From: Candidatus Heimdallarchaeota archaeon
GTDB taxonomy: Archaea; Asgardarchaeota; Heimdallarchaeia; Heimdallarchaeales; Kariarchaeaceae
NCBI GenBank assembly: GCA_015522385.1
Contig: WAMJ01000143.1
Location: forward strand, 1 to 15,339
Length of the DNA stretch: 15,339 bases
Direction: 5' to 3'
A program made the position numbers and the translations under genes. Numbering within the stretch: the stretch's first letter is position 1; the number at the start of each line of letters is the position of its first letter. The notes beneath the pieces are model-generated. The model did not search any database. It worked only from the letters and a program-made list of their open reading frames with translations, and had not been told where the DNA came from. Below, piece by piece: positions 7,097 through 15,264 of the stretch.

Positions 7097-7561
7097 TCAA
7101 AAACCCACACAAGGCTGGTCGAAGGTAGCATACTTCTCTACCATCTCCTTGGCCCTCTTCTCAAATTCCTCGGGTTGTTCCATGTACATCTTCGCAGCTG
7201 CAGAGTGTAATGGATCATGTGGATTGGGGTTTGTCAGAAGAAATCTCACACTCTCTATGACTTGAACGATATTATTCGCAGCAGTCCAATCTTGAGCCAA
7301 AATTCCCACACAAATCCGGTCTCTGTAAAAATTAGGGTGGAAGATCTCAGTTTTCCATTTAATTTTTGGAGGTTTGAAGGGATACTCTCTTGGGATGATA
7401 ATCTCAAAGCAGAATACACCACCCTCATAGAGTCCCGTTCCAATGATGAAACCACTCCAATTGGTGATGTCGTTATCAATCGGAGAGAAAGATGGTTGTT
7501 CTCGCTTTATTTCCTCAGCTTCTTGCATTAGCCTAGCGTAGTATTCATCCTCTGCAAGCAT
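7097..7561 (-). CDS. E2 ubiquitin-conjugating enzyme homolog, paralog 1
   Basis: This 154-residue protein is a single UBC domain, which takes ubiquitin or a ubiquitin-like protein from an E1 as a Cys thioester and passes it on. The helix 1 region is followed by YEGGVF (45-50) and YPFKPP (60-65), identical to the F62 loop of UBE2D enzymes that contacts RING/HECT E3s. FHPN (74-77) gives the oxyanion Asn N77. The catalytic Cys is C84 in RICVGIL, with W92 eight residues later. NPNPHDP (111-117) places D116 at the CES/D position 32 residues after the Cys. The HPN-to-Cys loop is one residue shorter than in UBE2D. All catalytic features are present, so an inactive UEV-like role is unlikely. The ATG aligns with the start of the neighbouring paralog. 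No E1, ubiquitin, RING or protease gene is in the window. Confidence 0.93.
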   Translation of the reverse strand: MLAEDEYYARLMQEAEEIKREQPSFSPIDNDITNWSGFIIGTGLYEGGVFCFEIIIPREYPFKPPKIKWKTEIFHPNFYRDRICVGILAQDWTAANNIVQVIESVRFLLTNPNPHDPLHSAAAKMYMEQPEEFEKRAKEMVEKYATFDQPCVGF

Positions 7562-7586
7562 TCCGAACTCTAGGTAATTCTTATCC

Positions 7587-7593
7587 GTTAAAA
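7587..7593 (-). promoter_or_regulatory. Probable TATA box of E2 paralog 1
   Basis: On the minus strand this reads TTTTAAC, the same heptamer as at the nitrilase gene. It is centred about 29 nt before the ATG, inside the 44-nt gap between the two E2 genes. Paralog 1 may therefore have its own, nearly leaderless transcript besides any read-through from paralog 2. Confidence 0.45.
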
Positions 7594-7605
7594 GCGATAG
7601 GGAAA

Positions 7606-8085
7606 TTACTCGGAAAAATGATTCTTATCTAAGCAATCCTGATTTTTCCCTGCATAGAGCTCTACCCATTTTCTGGCTTCCTCCTCGTAAGCATGTGGAT
7701 CCTTGACTAGAAGATCCGCGGCCATCCTATTCATCGGATCATGTGCATTGGGGTTGGAGAGAAGAAGCTGTATTCCCCTGATGATCTCCACTACACTATA
7801 TCTCGGGAGCCAGTCCTGCTTGAGGATTCTTACGCATATTCTATTCTTGTAGAAGTTTGGATGAAAGATTGGAGTATTCCAGATAACTATTGGGGGTTTG
7901 AATGGAAATTCACGCGGTAGTTTGATATCAATGCAGAAATATCCTCCCTTGTAGATACCCGTCCCAGCCAAAAATCCCCTGTAGTGATGTGCCTGCCCAT
8001 CTACAGGTTTGAAAGTAGGGTGTTCTCTCTTGATGATCTCCGCCTCTCTGATCAGTCTCGAGTAGTACTTGTCTTCGGGAAGCAC
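7606..8085 (-). CDS. E2 ubiquitin-conjugating enzyme homolog, paralog 2
   Basis: This 159-residue UBC-domain protein aligns without gaps to paralog 1 over about 150 residues; my hand count is near 50% identity. Key residues have the same numbers: FPFKPP (60-65), FHPN (74-77), catalytic C84 in RICVRIL, W92 and D116 in NPNAHDP. Both proteins also share the one-residue-short HPN-Cys loop. They differ in the loop after W92 (LPRYS here, TAANN in paralog 1), a region that contacts E3s in UBE2D enzymes, and in their C-termini, which suggests different partners. The start is GTG at 8085; it is supported by alignment with the paralog's MLAEDEYY and by a TATA-like box 26 nt upstream. The gene lies 44 nt before paralog 1 on the same strand and diverges from the two-gene helical-protein operon across 166 nt. 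Confidence 0.93.
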   Translation of the reverse strand: MLPEDKYYSRLIREAEIIKREHPTFKPVDGQAHHYRGFLAGTGIYKGGYFCIDIKLPREFPFKPPIVIWNTPIFHPNFYKNRICVRILKQDWLPRYSVVEIIRGIQLLLSNPNAHDPMNRMAADLLVKDPHAYEEEARKWVELYAGKNQDCLDKNHFSE

Positions 8086-8092
8086 AGTTATC

Positions 8093-8104
8093 AGTAAATT
8101 TACT
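8093..8104. promoter_or_regulatory. 12-bp palindrome before E2 paralog 2
   Basis: AGTAAATTTACT is a perfect palindrome between the TATA-like box and the GTG start of E2 paralog 2. It shares the core AAATTT and its position relative to the promoter with the palindrome at 2832-2843. It is an operator candidate, but AT-rich. Confidence 0.25.
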
Positions 8105-8106
8105 AG

Positions 8107-8115
8107 ATAAAAAAA
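8107..8115 (-). promoter_or_regulatory. Probable TATA box of E2 paralog 2
   Basis: On the minus strand this reads TTTTTTTAT, centred 26 nt before the GTG at 8085. This predicts a leaderless transcript starting at the GTG. Confidence 0.4.
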
Positions 8116-8213
8116 GTTCTAAAGAGAAACTGACTTTGTTCTCAGTTATAATTTGAAAAATTGGAACTTAACGATTGAGTCTAATTCTTTTGTATCACTC
8201 GAATCCGTTAATG

Positions 8214-8220
8214 ATTTATA
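8214..8220 (+). promoter_or_regulatory. Probable TATA box of the helical-protein operon
   Basis: ATTTATA is centred 35 nt before the TTG at 8252, predicting a leader of about 8 nt. The 9-mer ATCCGTTAA (8203-8211) lies just upstream, where a BRE or activator site would be. Confidence 0.4.
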
Positions 8221-8251
8221 GAACACAACTCTCATCAGGTTTGATATTGGT

Positions 8252-8638
8252 TTGAGTATTATCGAGAGATATTGGAAAAGCCTCCTCAGATTCATCTTCA
8301 GACAGCGGAGACTTTCACAACCAAAGGAGCCTAAGCTAAAGATTCGGAACAGGCTGGAAAACAGCTCAATAGAGCTTGAGGATGCACTTTCACGAATAGA
8401 GGACTATCTCTCCAATCCCAATATACCACAGACAACAAAGGATCTTCTGCAATCTCTACTCAGATCAACAATGATTCTCAAGGAGACAGAAATCGATAAG
8501 GAGATGATCGAGCGTATATCATGGTTCCCAAGAATGCTCATAGAGCCAGATGACTTCTCAGTATGGTTATCAACATGGATGGAGGATCAGTTGAATCAGA
8601 TCAACGCAACATTGGATACTATGGAGGCAGGAGTATGA
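8252..8638 (+). CDS. Small helical protein of unknown function, first gene of a two-gene operon
   Basis: I do not recognise this 128-residue protein. The first 34 residues are strongly basic with aromatic and aliphatic residues (WKSLLRFIFRQRR at 8-20), a possible amphipathic helix for binding membrane, nucleic acid or an acidic partner. The rest is predicted to be helical and acidic, with no Cys or recognisable motif. The start is TTG at 8252: an in-frame stop lies at 8219-8221 and no ATG or GTG occurs before it, so TTG is the best codon. The gene overlaps the next by four bases (ATGA), which indicates translational coupling. Its product probably works with the 1054-residue protein. Confidence 0.75.
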   Translation: MSIIERYWKSLLRFIFRQRRLSQPKEPKLKIRNRLENSSIELEDALSRIEDYLSNPNIPQTTKDLLQSLLRSTMILKETEIDKEMIERISWFPRMLIEPDDFSVWLSTWMEDQLNQINATLDTMEAGV

Positions 8639-11600
8639 TTTACAGAGCCATTTTTCACCTGAACAGTTTACCTGAGCAGGTTAGAGCGGTCATCGAGTGG
8701 TCAGGTGCTCATCCAGGACACGAGATTGAGACTCTTCTGAGAAAATTTACCTCCAGCTTCATTGAGGTCAAGAATGTAGTGAACATTTGCTACACACTTA
8801 GTGATACCCTATTCTTCCTCCATTGGGAAGGAGATCATGGCCATATACTCCTCCAAAGCATGGACCTCGTGGACTTTGGCGAGTGGGTGAGTATCGTTTG
8901 GCACCTCATTAACAATTCTAATTGTGATATAAACACGTGCAGAGAGACAATCAACAACAGACCCGAACCCTTTGCAGATACACTACAACCAGTACCCTAT
9001 GAACATCTGCAGGAGACATTCCCAAATGAAACTGGGATCTGTATTACCTCATACATTGACTTCCAAACCTTCTCCAATCTCTTCTATTCTATTAGTTATT
9101 TTCGACCATGGATAATTAATTTCCTCGAGAACATCTCGATTGATCCTGAGAAATCACAGATTAATATAAAATACTCCCACCTTCTAATGGAACATGTAAA
9201 TCTGAGTGAACTTGAAACTTTGGAGAGAGCATACTATGATGGGGATGAAGAGATACGTCTTCTACTTAACCAATCGTCGTCACAATGTTTCAACTTCTTC
9301 TTTGAGAGCCGTCATGAGAAATTTGCACAGTACGTAAAAGCCTTGTGTTCCCTTGTTGAAGCTGGAAAAGTAGAAGCTCTAGAAACTATCAAAGCTCTCA
9401 CCAAACATATCCCAGTGTACATTGAGATTAACAGAATTTTTACTATAGAGAAAATTAATTCGCTCCTGTCGACAATCACCGCGAATGAACAAGAGACCTC
9501 ACCTGCAGTGGTGCAAACAGTTCTTGATCTTAGTATGGTATTATACAATAATGGAATTCTGGATCTGGCAAAAATAGCAGAGGGCAGTGCATTCGAGCTC
9601 TCACTCCGACTTGATGATGTACAGCAGAAGGGAATATTCTACAAGAAATTCATGGAAAACAGTATACGATGGGGACCGGTACATATAGTGGGACTACTCA
9701 ATATTCTAACAGGAGTGATTGGGGACTCAAAAGAAGAGAAGGAAATTTACGCAGAAATTATTGAGCCAGTAGCTAAACTGGTAGAAGATACTAGGGAAGG
9801 GAAACAAGCACTGGTCGAGGCGTATTTACAGGCTAACAAAATAGACAAAGCAGTCAGCTATAAGTTCAAAATGACAGAAGATATCAAGGACGAGGAGCAG
9901 ATGGCTCGGGAGATATTCAAAAGCATCAGATGGATGATAACACAGGATAAGATCAGCCAGAAGGTCTTGAGGGAGATCTTGGAGACTTATCTACCCAGAG
10001 CACTTGATAAATCCGTTCCTGGTGAGTCTCTCCACAAAGAGATCCTATATATCTTCGAGGATATCGAAGCGAGGAATCTAGACGCCCTACTAGTTAGGGT
10101 AACCTCAGTCATCATCAAAAACCTGAACTACATAGCACTTATTGACAGGTATGATGTCCTGCATCTAATTCTGTCTAGATTAGAGAAGGACCCAAAGTTC
10201 AATGATCTCAGTGCAGCTGTGAAAGGGAAGATGTTCGAGGTTGCCATTGAGGAGGGGATGGAAGATCGTGCGGAAATTATTTTCCAAGAAATCCTTGGAC
10301 TACTTTCCCCGGATGCACCCGACTACCATGCCAGCTTCATCAGATTCGTCAAGAGGGTATTAATAGCGTCCGCTAAATTCAATGCAGTCAAATATATAGA
10401 GTTTGTCATGGACATGATCTACTCAATCATCAATACACCAGAGCTCATTGAGGCATATAAGAACGACTTCTTTGACCTGATAAATGAAGCTATCCGTAAC
10501 ACGGAGAAGATACCTACTTCAGAAGATGAGCATCCAGGGATACGTCTATACAAACATGCCTACCGTCTTGCCCTTGCTTTTAACTCTCCAGAACTGGTGG
10601 TTAAGTTTATTGAGGAAGCACCCCATTTTGCCTTTTCAAAAGAGGATTACAAGGCATACGCAAAATTCGTCACACTACAAATACAAGTTGAGATAGCAAA
10701 CAATGGCAATTGGAGACCGATCCTGATTAAATCACTGAATTCCCTAGTTGGAGTAAAGCAGTACCAAATAGCAAATGAACTCATAGACGAAATTCTGTTA
10801 GGTGATGTCAGTGATGAGGACAAGCTCGCAGTGTTTAAGAGACAACTAGAAATAGCAGAGAAGGTCGATGATGAATATCTTAGCCTAACTGAGATCCAGC
10901 AAGTGAGGGAAAAAGTCATCTCGCTCTCGAAGACTGCAGACTCAGATGCAGAAGTACTAGAACAGTACAGAAAGACAGTCAAGGAATTCATCGAGCTAGG
11001 TATGTTAGTTGAGGCGATGGACAAGACACTTGACTCTCTCGAGTTTACCCTGTCCATAGGTGCCTCTCCCACAGAATTCAAAGAACAACTGCTTGAACTG
11101 TTTGGGAAATATGTGGAGGAAGAGCAGGATCGAACAACGGTTGTAAGAGTGGTGTTTAGCGTTGTCCGGCGTCTGACTAATATTGTGGAGGGGGCTCCCT
11201 TAACCGTCATCCCATTCGTAAGGTTAAGTAGTAGGGTCATGATGGAAAAAACTTCCCTACTCTACACCCGTATCTTTCTACGGGAGATCCTCAGAAAGGT
11301 ATCGGAAACTATGGACTTCCTCGGAATGTCCGACAAGAGGGAATTAATCACTATAATATCTGGAGTTGAGAAGACACTCCAGTTCCAGAGGAGTGACATT
11401 AATTCCGTTCTCATGAATTTTAAGATCAGGTTCGAGCTACATAGCGCTATCAGCAATAGTTCGAAGCTCATAGAGCTGGTTGACTCAACCCTCTCAAGTC
11501 TCAAAGCTGGTTCCTATCGGGACAAAAAACCGAGGGGGTCGTTGATTACTGCATTCTTCTTGATCTCTCAAAGTTTCATAGAGATCAGTGAACGGATTGG

Positions 11601-11799
11601 GAAGGATGATAAACGGAAATTTGTGCATATAGTTATTAACTTCATAGAATCTATTCTCCCCATAATCCCTACAAACAGCAATATGTATACCCAGACACAA
11701 GAAATCTTGGATCTCATCCGAGAGAATCCAGACGGAACTCTGTATAATCTCGGTTTTCACATCAAGGCACTACAAGAGGGGTTAGACGAGATCAGATAA
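8635..11799 (+). CDS. Large (1054-aa) alpha-helical, solenoid-like protein of unknown function
   Basis: I do not recognise this protein. Residues 1 to about 190 look mixed alpha/beta (MIYRAIFHLNSLPEQV onward). From about 200 to the end the sequence is almost entirely amphipathic helices of 15-25 residues, like TPR, HEAT or other helical-repeat solenoids, but I see no clear TPR consensus. There is no membrane span, signal peptide, nucleotide-binding motif or zinc site. The frame is open back to at least 8563, but the ATG at 8635 is the better start: GGAGG and GGAG sites lie just upstream (8624-8633), and the ATG overlaps the stop of the 128-residue gene as ATGA. Such proteins commonly act as scaffolds; any link to the divergent E2 genes is only positional. 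Its stop is one base from the convergent exonuclease III gene. Confidence 0.85.
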   Translation: MIYRAIFHLNSLPEQVRAVIEWSGAHPGHEIETLLRKFTSSFIEVKNVVNICYTLSDTLFFLHWEGDHGHILLQSMDLVDFGEWVSIVWHLINNSNCDINTCRETINNRPEPFADTLQPVPYEHLQETFPNETGICITSYIDFQTFSNLFYSISYFRPWIINFLENISIDPEKSQINIKYSHLLMEHVNLSELETLERAYYDGDEEIRLLLNQSSSQCFNFFFESRHEKFAQYVKALCSLVEAGKVEALETIKALTKHIPVYIEINRIFTIEKINSLLSTITANEQETSPAVVQTVLDLSMVLYNNGILDLAKIAEGSAFELSLRLDDVQQKGIFYKKFMENSIRWGPVHIVGLLNILTGVIGDSKEEKEIYAEIIEPVAKLVEDTREGKQALVEAYLQANKIDKAVSYKFKMTEDIKDEEQMAREIFKSIRWMITQDKISQKVLREILETYLPRALDKSVPGESLHKEILYIFEDIEARNLDALLVRVTSVIIKNLNYIALIDRYDVLHLILSRLEKDPKFNDLSAAVKGKMFEVAIEEGMEDRAEIIFQEILGLLSPDAPDYHASFIRFVKRVLIASAKFNAVKYIEFVMDMIYSIINTPELIEAYKNDFFDLINEAIRNTEKIPTSEDEHPGIRLYKHAYRLALAFNSPELVVKFIEEAPHFAFSKEDYKAYAKFVTLQIQVEIANNGNWRPILIKSLNSLVGVKQYQIANELIDEILLGDVSDEDKLAVFKRQLEIAEKVDDEYLSLTEIQQVREKVISLSKTADSDAEVLEQYRKTVKEFIELGMLVEAMDKTLDSLEFTLSIGASPTEFKEQLLELFGKYVEEEQDRTTVVRVVFSVVRRLTNIVEGAPLTVIPFVRLSSRVMMEKTSLLYTRIFLREILRKVSETMDFLGMSDKRELITIISGVEKTLQFQRSDINSVLMNFKIRFELHSAISNSSKLIELVDSTLSSLKAGSYRDKKPRGSLITAFFLISQSFIEISERIGKDDKRKFVHIVINFIESILPIIPTNSNMYTQTQEILDLIRENPDGTLYNLGFHIKALQEGLDEIR

Positions 11800-11800
11800 C

Positions 11801-12571
11801 TTAGAACTCGAGTGTTATCGATATGGGGCAATGGTCTGAGCCCATTACTTCACTGTGAATCTCCGCTGCCTTGAGATTTGGGAGTAGTAACTTATCGATA
11901 AAGAAGTAGTCAATTCTCCACCCCACATTTCTCTCTCGGGCATTAGTTCGCATTGACCACCAAGAGTATTTCTCAGGGCTATTGTCAAAGTGCCGGAATG
12001 TGTCGATGAAGCCATTTTCAATGACCTTGTCAATCCAGGCCCGTTCGATGGGGAGGAATCCAGACACCTTTGAGTTAGGTTTTGGATGAGTTAGGTCGAT
12101 CTCTTTGTGGGCTGTGTTAATGTCCCCGCAGAAAATAACCTTTTCTCCAGCTTTCCTAAGCTCAAGGATGTAGTCGAGAAAGAAATCGTAGAATCGCATC
12201 TTGTATTCAAGGCGTTCCGGATTCTTTTTACCATTGGGGAAATAGACATTGAGAAGAGTAAAATCATCGAATTTCGTTTCGATCATCCGACCCTCACGAT
12301 CGAATTCATCTACTCCAAATTTAGTCCTTGAGCTCTTCACAGGTAGTTTTGAATATGTCATTACACCCGAATATCCCCTCTTCTCCGCAGAGTGGACAAT
12401 GATCTCATACGATTTAGGCATGAGACCCTTTGGAATCTGTTCTCTTACTGCCTTGATCTCTTGAAGTCCTAGAATATCAGGTTGCTCGGTCTTGAACCAC
12501 TCTACAAGTCCCTTCTTAGCTGCAGCCCTTATCCCGTTGACATTCCAAGAATAGATTTTTACTTTGGCCAT
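11801..12571 (-). CDS. xthA: Exodeoxyribonuclease III / AP endonuclease
   Basis: This 256-residue protein belongs to the ExoIII/APE1 endonuclease-exonuclease-phosphatase family. It would cut DNA 5' of abasic sites and trim 3' blocks in base-excision repair. Catalytic residues are all visible: N10 and N12 in SWNVNGIR, metal ligand E38 in LQEIK, Y110 in NVYFPNG, D150 and N152 in GDINTAHKEID, D221 in GWRIDYFF, and D246/H247 in GSDHCPI. SWWSMR (203-208) and the overall length match bacterial and archaeal ExoIII. The ATG at 12571 is about 25 nt from a TATA-like box (CATTTAAG), which fits a leaderless transcript. The gene converges on the 1054-residue protein gene with a one-base gap and diverges from pepA. 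Confidence 0.95.
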   Translation of the reverse strand: MAKVKIYSWNVNGIRAAAKKGLVEWFKTEQPDILGLQEIKAVREQIPKGLMPKSYEIIVHSAEKRGYSGVMTYSKLPVKSSRTKFGVDEFDREGRMIETKFDDFTLLNVYFPNGKKNPERLEYKMRFYDFFLDYILELRKAGEKVIFCGDINTAHKEIDLTHPKPNSKVSGFLPIERAWIDKVIENGFIDTFRHFDNSPEKYSWWSMRTNARERNVGWRIDYFFIDKLLLPNLKAAEIHSEVMGSDHCPISITLEF

Positions 12572-12591
12572 AATACCACATCTTCCTTTCC

Positions 12592-12599
12592 CTTAAATG
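12592..12599 (-). promoter_or_regulatory. Probable TATA box of xthA
   Basis: On the minus strand this reads CATTTAAG, centred about 25 nt before the ATG at 12571, predicting a leaderless mRNA. Confidence 0.45.
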
Positions 12600-12670
12600 G
12601 GTTAGTTTTCGGATATCAGGGATTTAGTCTGAACAAAGAACTCATATTCTGCTAGTTGTCCAAACATGTA

Positions 12671-14107
12671 ATGAAGGTATCAACATCTACATCTTCACTC
12701 GACGCACTTGATGTCGATGGCGTAGCTATCGGAGTCTTCGAAGATCTTTCCCTATCTGGATATACGGGAGATCTGACCAAATACATTGAGGCTGCAAATT
12801 TCAAAGGGAAGTCAGGAGACATAAAAATCCTCTACACCATTGATGGGTTCAAGGCACCGAAAGTCGCTCTTGTAGGCATGGGTGACAAGAGTAAATCTAC
12901 AATTGAGACTGCAAGAGTTGCAGCTGGTAAGTCCACAAAGGCTCTGAGAAAGGACGGAGCGAAGAGGGTGGCAATACCATCGTTCGAAAATGCACAAGGT
13001 GCTGCGGAGGGAGCTCTCTTGGGGTTATACAGATTCGACGAACTCAAGACGATGAACCCAGAGTCACGCCCCGATCTTGAGGAATTGATTTTTAGCGGTA
13101 GTGAGGAAGAGTTCGGTGATTGGGAGAAAGGGCAGACCATTGCCCACGCACAGAACTTCGCACGGAGACTTGGAGAGTTGCCCTCAAATATCGCCACACC
13201 AACCTTTTTTGTCGAGGAGACCAAGAAGCAGTTCGAGGGAGTAGCAAACGTGAACATTGAGGTTTATGACGAGGAGTGGGCAAAGTCACAGAAGATGGGA
13301 GCGTTCCTCTCAGTGGCAAAGGGATCACACGAGCCTGCTAAGTTCATGGTCATCAACTACCAAGGAGGAAAGGAGGGAGACAAACCGTATGCAATTGTAG
13401 GGAAGGGTATTACTTTTGACTCGGGGGGTATCTCACTCAAACCATCGAGTGGGATGGGATCAATGCGAGGGGATTGCTCAGGTGCTGCTGCAACAATTGG
13501 TGCATTACTCGGGATCGCTAAGTTGAAACTCCCAATCAATGCGGTAGGTATCACACCATTAACGGAGAATATGCCCGGCGGGGGAGCAACCAAACCTGCC
13601 GATGTCGTTTTTGCATCAAATGGTAAAAGTATCGAAGTAGACAATACGGATGCTGAAGGTAGAATGATCCTGTCAGACGGGTTAGTCTACACAGAAAAGA
13701 CCTTCGAGCCTCACACAATAGTGGATATAGCAACTCTCACCGGAGCCATGAACATCGCACTAGGTGAACACTACATGGGCGCTTTCACAAGATCAGATGA
13801 TTTGTGGAAACAACTGGAAGAATCTGGAAAGCGAACTAATGAGAATTTCTGGCGAATGCCTCTTGACGACCGCTACAAGAAACAGTTAAAGTCCTCACTT
13901 GCGGATCTGAAGAACGTCGGAGGACGCCCAGCTGGTTCGATCACTGCAGCTATGTTCCTCTCTGAGTTCGTGGAGATGGAGAGGTGGGTACACCTCGATA
14001 TTGCAGGGAGTGCGTGGCCCTCATCGGAAGGCCCATACGTCCCGAAGGGAAATGCTGGAGTGCCAGTGAGAGCTCTGATTGATCTCGCTAATTCATTTAC
14101 TAAATAA
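12671..14107 (+). CDS. pepA: Leucyl aminopeptidase, M17 family
   Basis: This cytosolic di-metal peptidase removes N-terminal residues, chiefly from small peptides. Residues 1 to about 150 form the N-terminal macro-like domain. The C-terminal catalytic domain has GKGITFDSGGISLKP (about 244-258: K245, D250, K257), MRGDCSGAA (D268) and the M17 signature NTDAEGRM (325-332: D327, E329, R331), which supply the two metal sites and catalytic Lys/Arg. Length is 478 residues from the ATG at 12671, normal for the family. The frame also offers a TTG at 12656 that would add five residues. I chose the ATG because a TATA-like CATATTCT (12643-12650) lies about 25 nt upstream, but the start is uncertain. The last 8 nt overlap the convergent aminotransferase gene. 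Confidence 0.93.
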   Translation: MKVSTSTSSLDALDVDGVAIGVFEDLSLSGYTGDLTKYIEAANFKGKSGDIKILYTIDGFKAPKVALVGMGDKSKSTIETARVAAGKSTKALRKDGAKRVAIPSFENAQGAAEGALLGLYRFDELKTMNPESRPDLEELIFSGSEEEFGDWEKGQTIAHAQNFARRLGELPSNIATPTFFVEETKKQFEGVANVNIEVYDEEWAKSQKMGAFLSVAKGSHEPAKFMVINYQGGKEGDKPYAIVGKGITFDSGGISLKPSSGMGSMRGDCSGAAATIGALLGIAKLKLPINAVGITPLTENMPGGGATKPADVVFASNGKSIEVDNTDAEGRMILSDGLVYTEKTFEPHTIVDIATLTGAMNIALGEHYMGAFTRSDDLWKQLEESGKRTNENFWRMPLDDRYKKQLKSSLADLKNVGGRPAGSITAAMFLSEFVEMERWVHLDIAGSAWPSSEGPYVPKGNAGVPVRALIDLANSFTK

Positions 14108-15242
14108 ATACTTTCTTGATAACCTCGGAGACCTTTTCCCTCTCTTCATGAGTGAGTGAAGGAACGACCGGAATCTCGAAGTGATTACGAGATATTTCCT
14201 CCGCAATTGGGCAGTTCACACGATTGTAATCGGGATAGTTTATCACCTTAGCCCACCTCCAGGAGTCAATATTTTTGAAGTTTTCCTGCTGGTAACTGAG
14301 CTTATCGTAGATCGGGCGAGCGAGAACTCCATTCTTCTTGAACTCGGCAACCGCTTCCGTTGGCTTCTTCTTAGTTGCCCGGGTGTCAATGGCGAAGATA
14401 TAGTTCCCGTGATCATAGCCATCAGGTACATTCTGGTAATCGATATTTGCAATACCATCCACGACCTCTCGGTATAGCTGTGCGTTAATCTTCCTCCGTG
14501 AGAGTATCTCTTCGGCTTTGTCCATCTGGACGGAAGCAATAGCACCCTGCATGTCAGTCATTCGGTAGTTGAACCCTACTCGGATATGCTTGTACCCACC
14601 TTCCCGCGTACGTCCGTGATTTTTTAGGGAGTCAATTTTTTCGGCAATCTCGTCATTGTTGGTTGTGATCACACCGCCCTCTCCTGAGATAAGATTCTTC
14701 GTGGCATATAGTGAGAATGTCGCTACATCACCAAAACCTCCAACATGCCTCCCATCAATTCGTGCACCAAAACCTTGCGCAGCATCCTCTATGAGGAAAA
14801 GATCATGTCGTTCGGCTATTTCCTTCATATACTTCATATCTGCAGCCAGTCCGAAAATATGCACAGGCATTATCGCCTTTGTCTTCTCAGTTATTGCTGA
14901 TTCTATGAGAGTAGGATCTAGGTTCCAAGTCTCAGAATCCACATCCACAAATTTGGGAATAAGACCTCCAAACAAGATTGAGTTGGAAGTGGCAATGAAA
15001 GTGAATGGAGTAGTTATAACCTCACTTCCAGGAGGTAGATCCAAAGATTCTATGGCGAGGTGGAGTGCAGATGTGCCATTGTTACATGTGATTGCATGCC
15101 TTGTACCTGTGAATTCCGCAAACTTACGCTCGAATTCCCGGGAGTGCTTCCCCTCCACCAGAAAATGGGAGTTCATAACATCAGAGACAGCCTGAAGCTC
15201 CCGGTCATCTAGATATGGATCTACAAATGGGATGTCCCTCAT
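14100..15242 (-). CDS. DegT/DnrJ/EryC1/StrS family PLP aminotransferase
   Basis: This 380-residue protein is a fold-type I PLP enzyme of the family that transfers an amino group to keto-sugar nucleotides for surface glycans or modified sugars. The motifs run in the usual order: GTSALHLA (56-63, phosphate binding), IEDAAQGFGA (151-160, with the PLP-stacking and pyridine-N residues), FSLYATKNLISGEGG (176-190, with K182 as the PLP lysine) and GFNYRMTDMQGA (223-234). Length is typical. No sugar dehydratase, epimerase, glycosyltransferase or acetyltransferase gene is beside it in the window, so the sugar cannot be named; partners may lie beyond 15339. The ATG at 15242 is 27 nt from a TATA box. The gene end overlaps pepA by 8 nt. 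Confidence 0.93.
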   Translation of the reverse strand: MRDIPFVDPYLDDRELQAVSDVMNSHFLVEGKHSREFERKFAEFTGTRHAITCNNGTSALHLAIESLDLPPGSEVITTPFTFIATSNSILFGGLIPKFVDVDSETWNLDPTLIESAITEKTKAIMPVHIFGLAADMKYMKEIAERHDLFLIEDAAQGFGARIDGRHVGGFGDVATFSLYATKNLISGEGGVITTNNDEIAEKIDSLKNHGRTREGGYKHIRVGFNYRMTDMQGAIASVQMDKAEEILSRRKINAQLYREVVDGIANIDYQNVPDGYDHGNYIFAIDTRATKKKPTEAVAEFKKNGVLARPIYDKLSYQQENFKNIDSWRWAKVINYPDYNRVNCPIAEEISRNHFEIPVVPSLTHEEREKVSEVIKKVFI

Positions 15243-15264
15243 GATTCAAGGTGGATCAATTGAG

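Noticed and set aside
7097..8085. Inactive UEV or RWD-domain proteins instead of E2 enzymes
   Set aside because: Both have the HPN motif, the catalytic Cys in the right place and the Asp after the NPN motif.
8563..8634. N-terminal extension of the large helical protein by 24 residues
   Set aside because: The ATG at 8635 has GGAGG and GGAG sites directly upstream and an ATGA overlap with the preceding gene. The extension would overlap that gene by 76 nt and has no such signals.
10647..11240. Open frame of 197 codons on the minus strand inside the 1054-aa gene
   Set aside because: The product is Ser/Leu-rich with the look of an antisense shadow, and it lies wholly within a longer coding frame that has a strong start signal.
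14100..15242. Start of a surface-sugar biosynthesis cluster
   Set aside because: Only the aminotransferase is seen, and its other neighbour is an aminopeptidase. No partner sugar gene lies in the window, so a cluster cannot be claimed.
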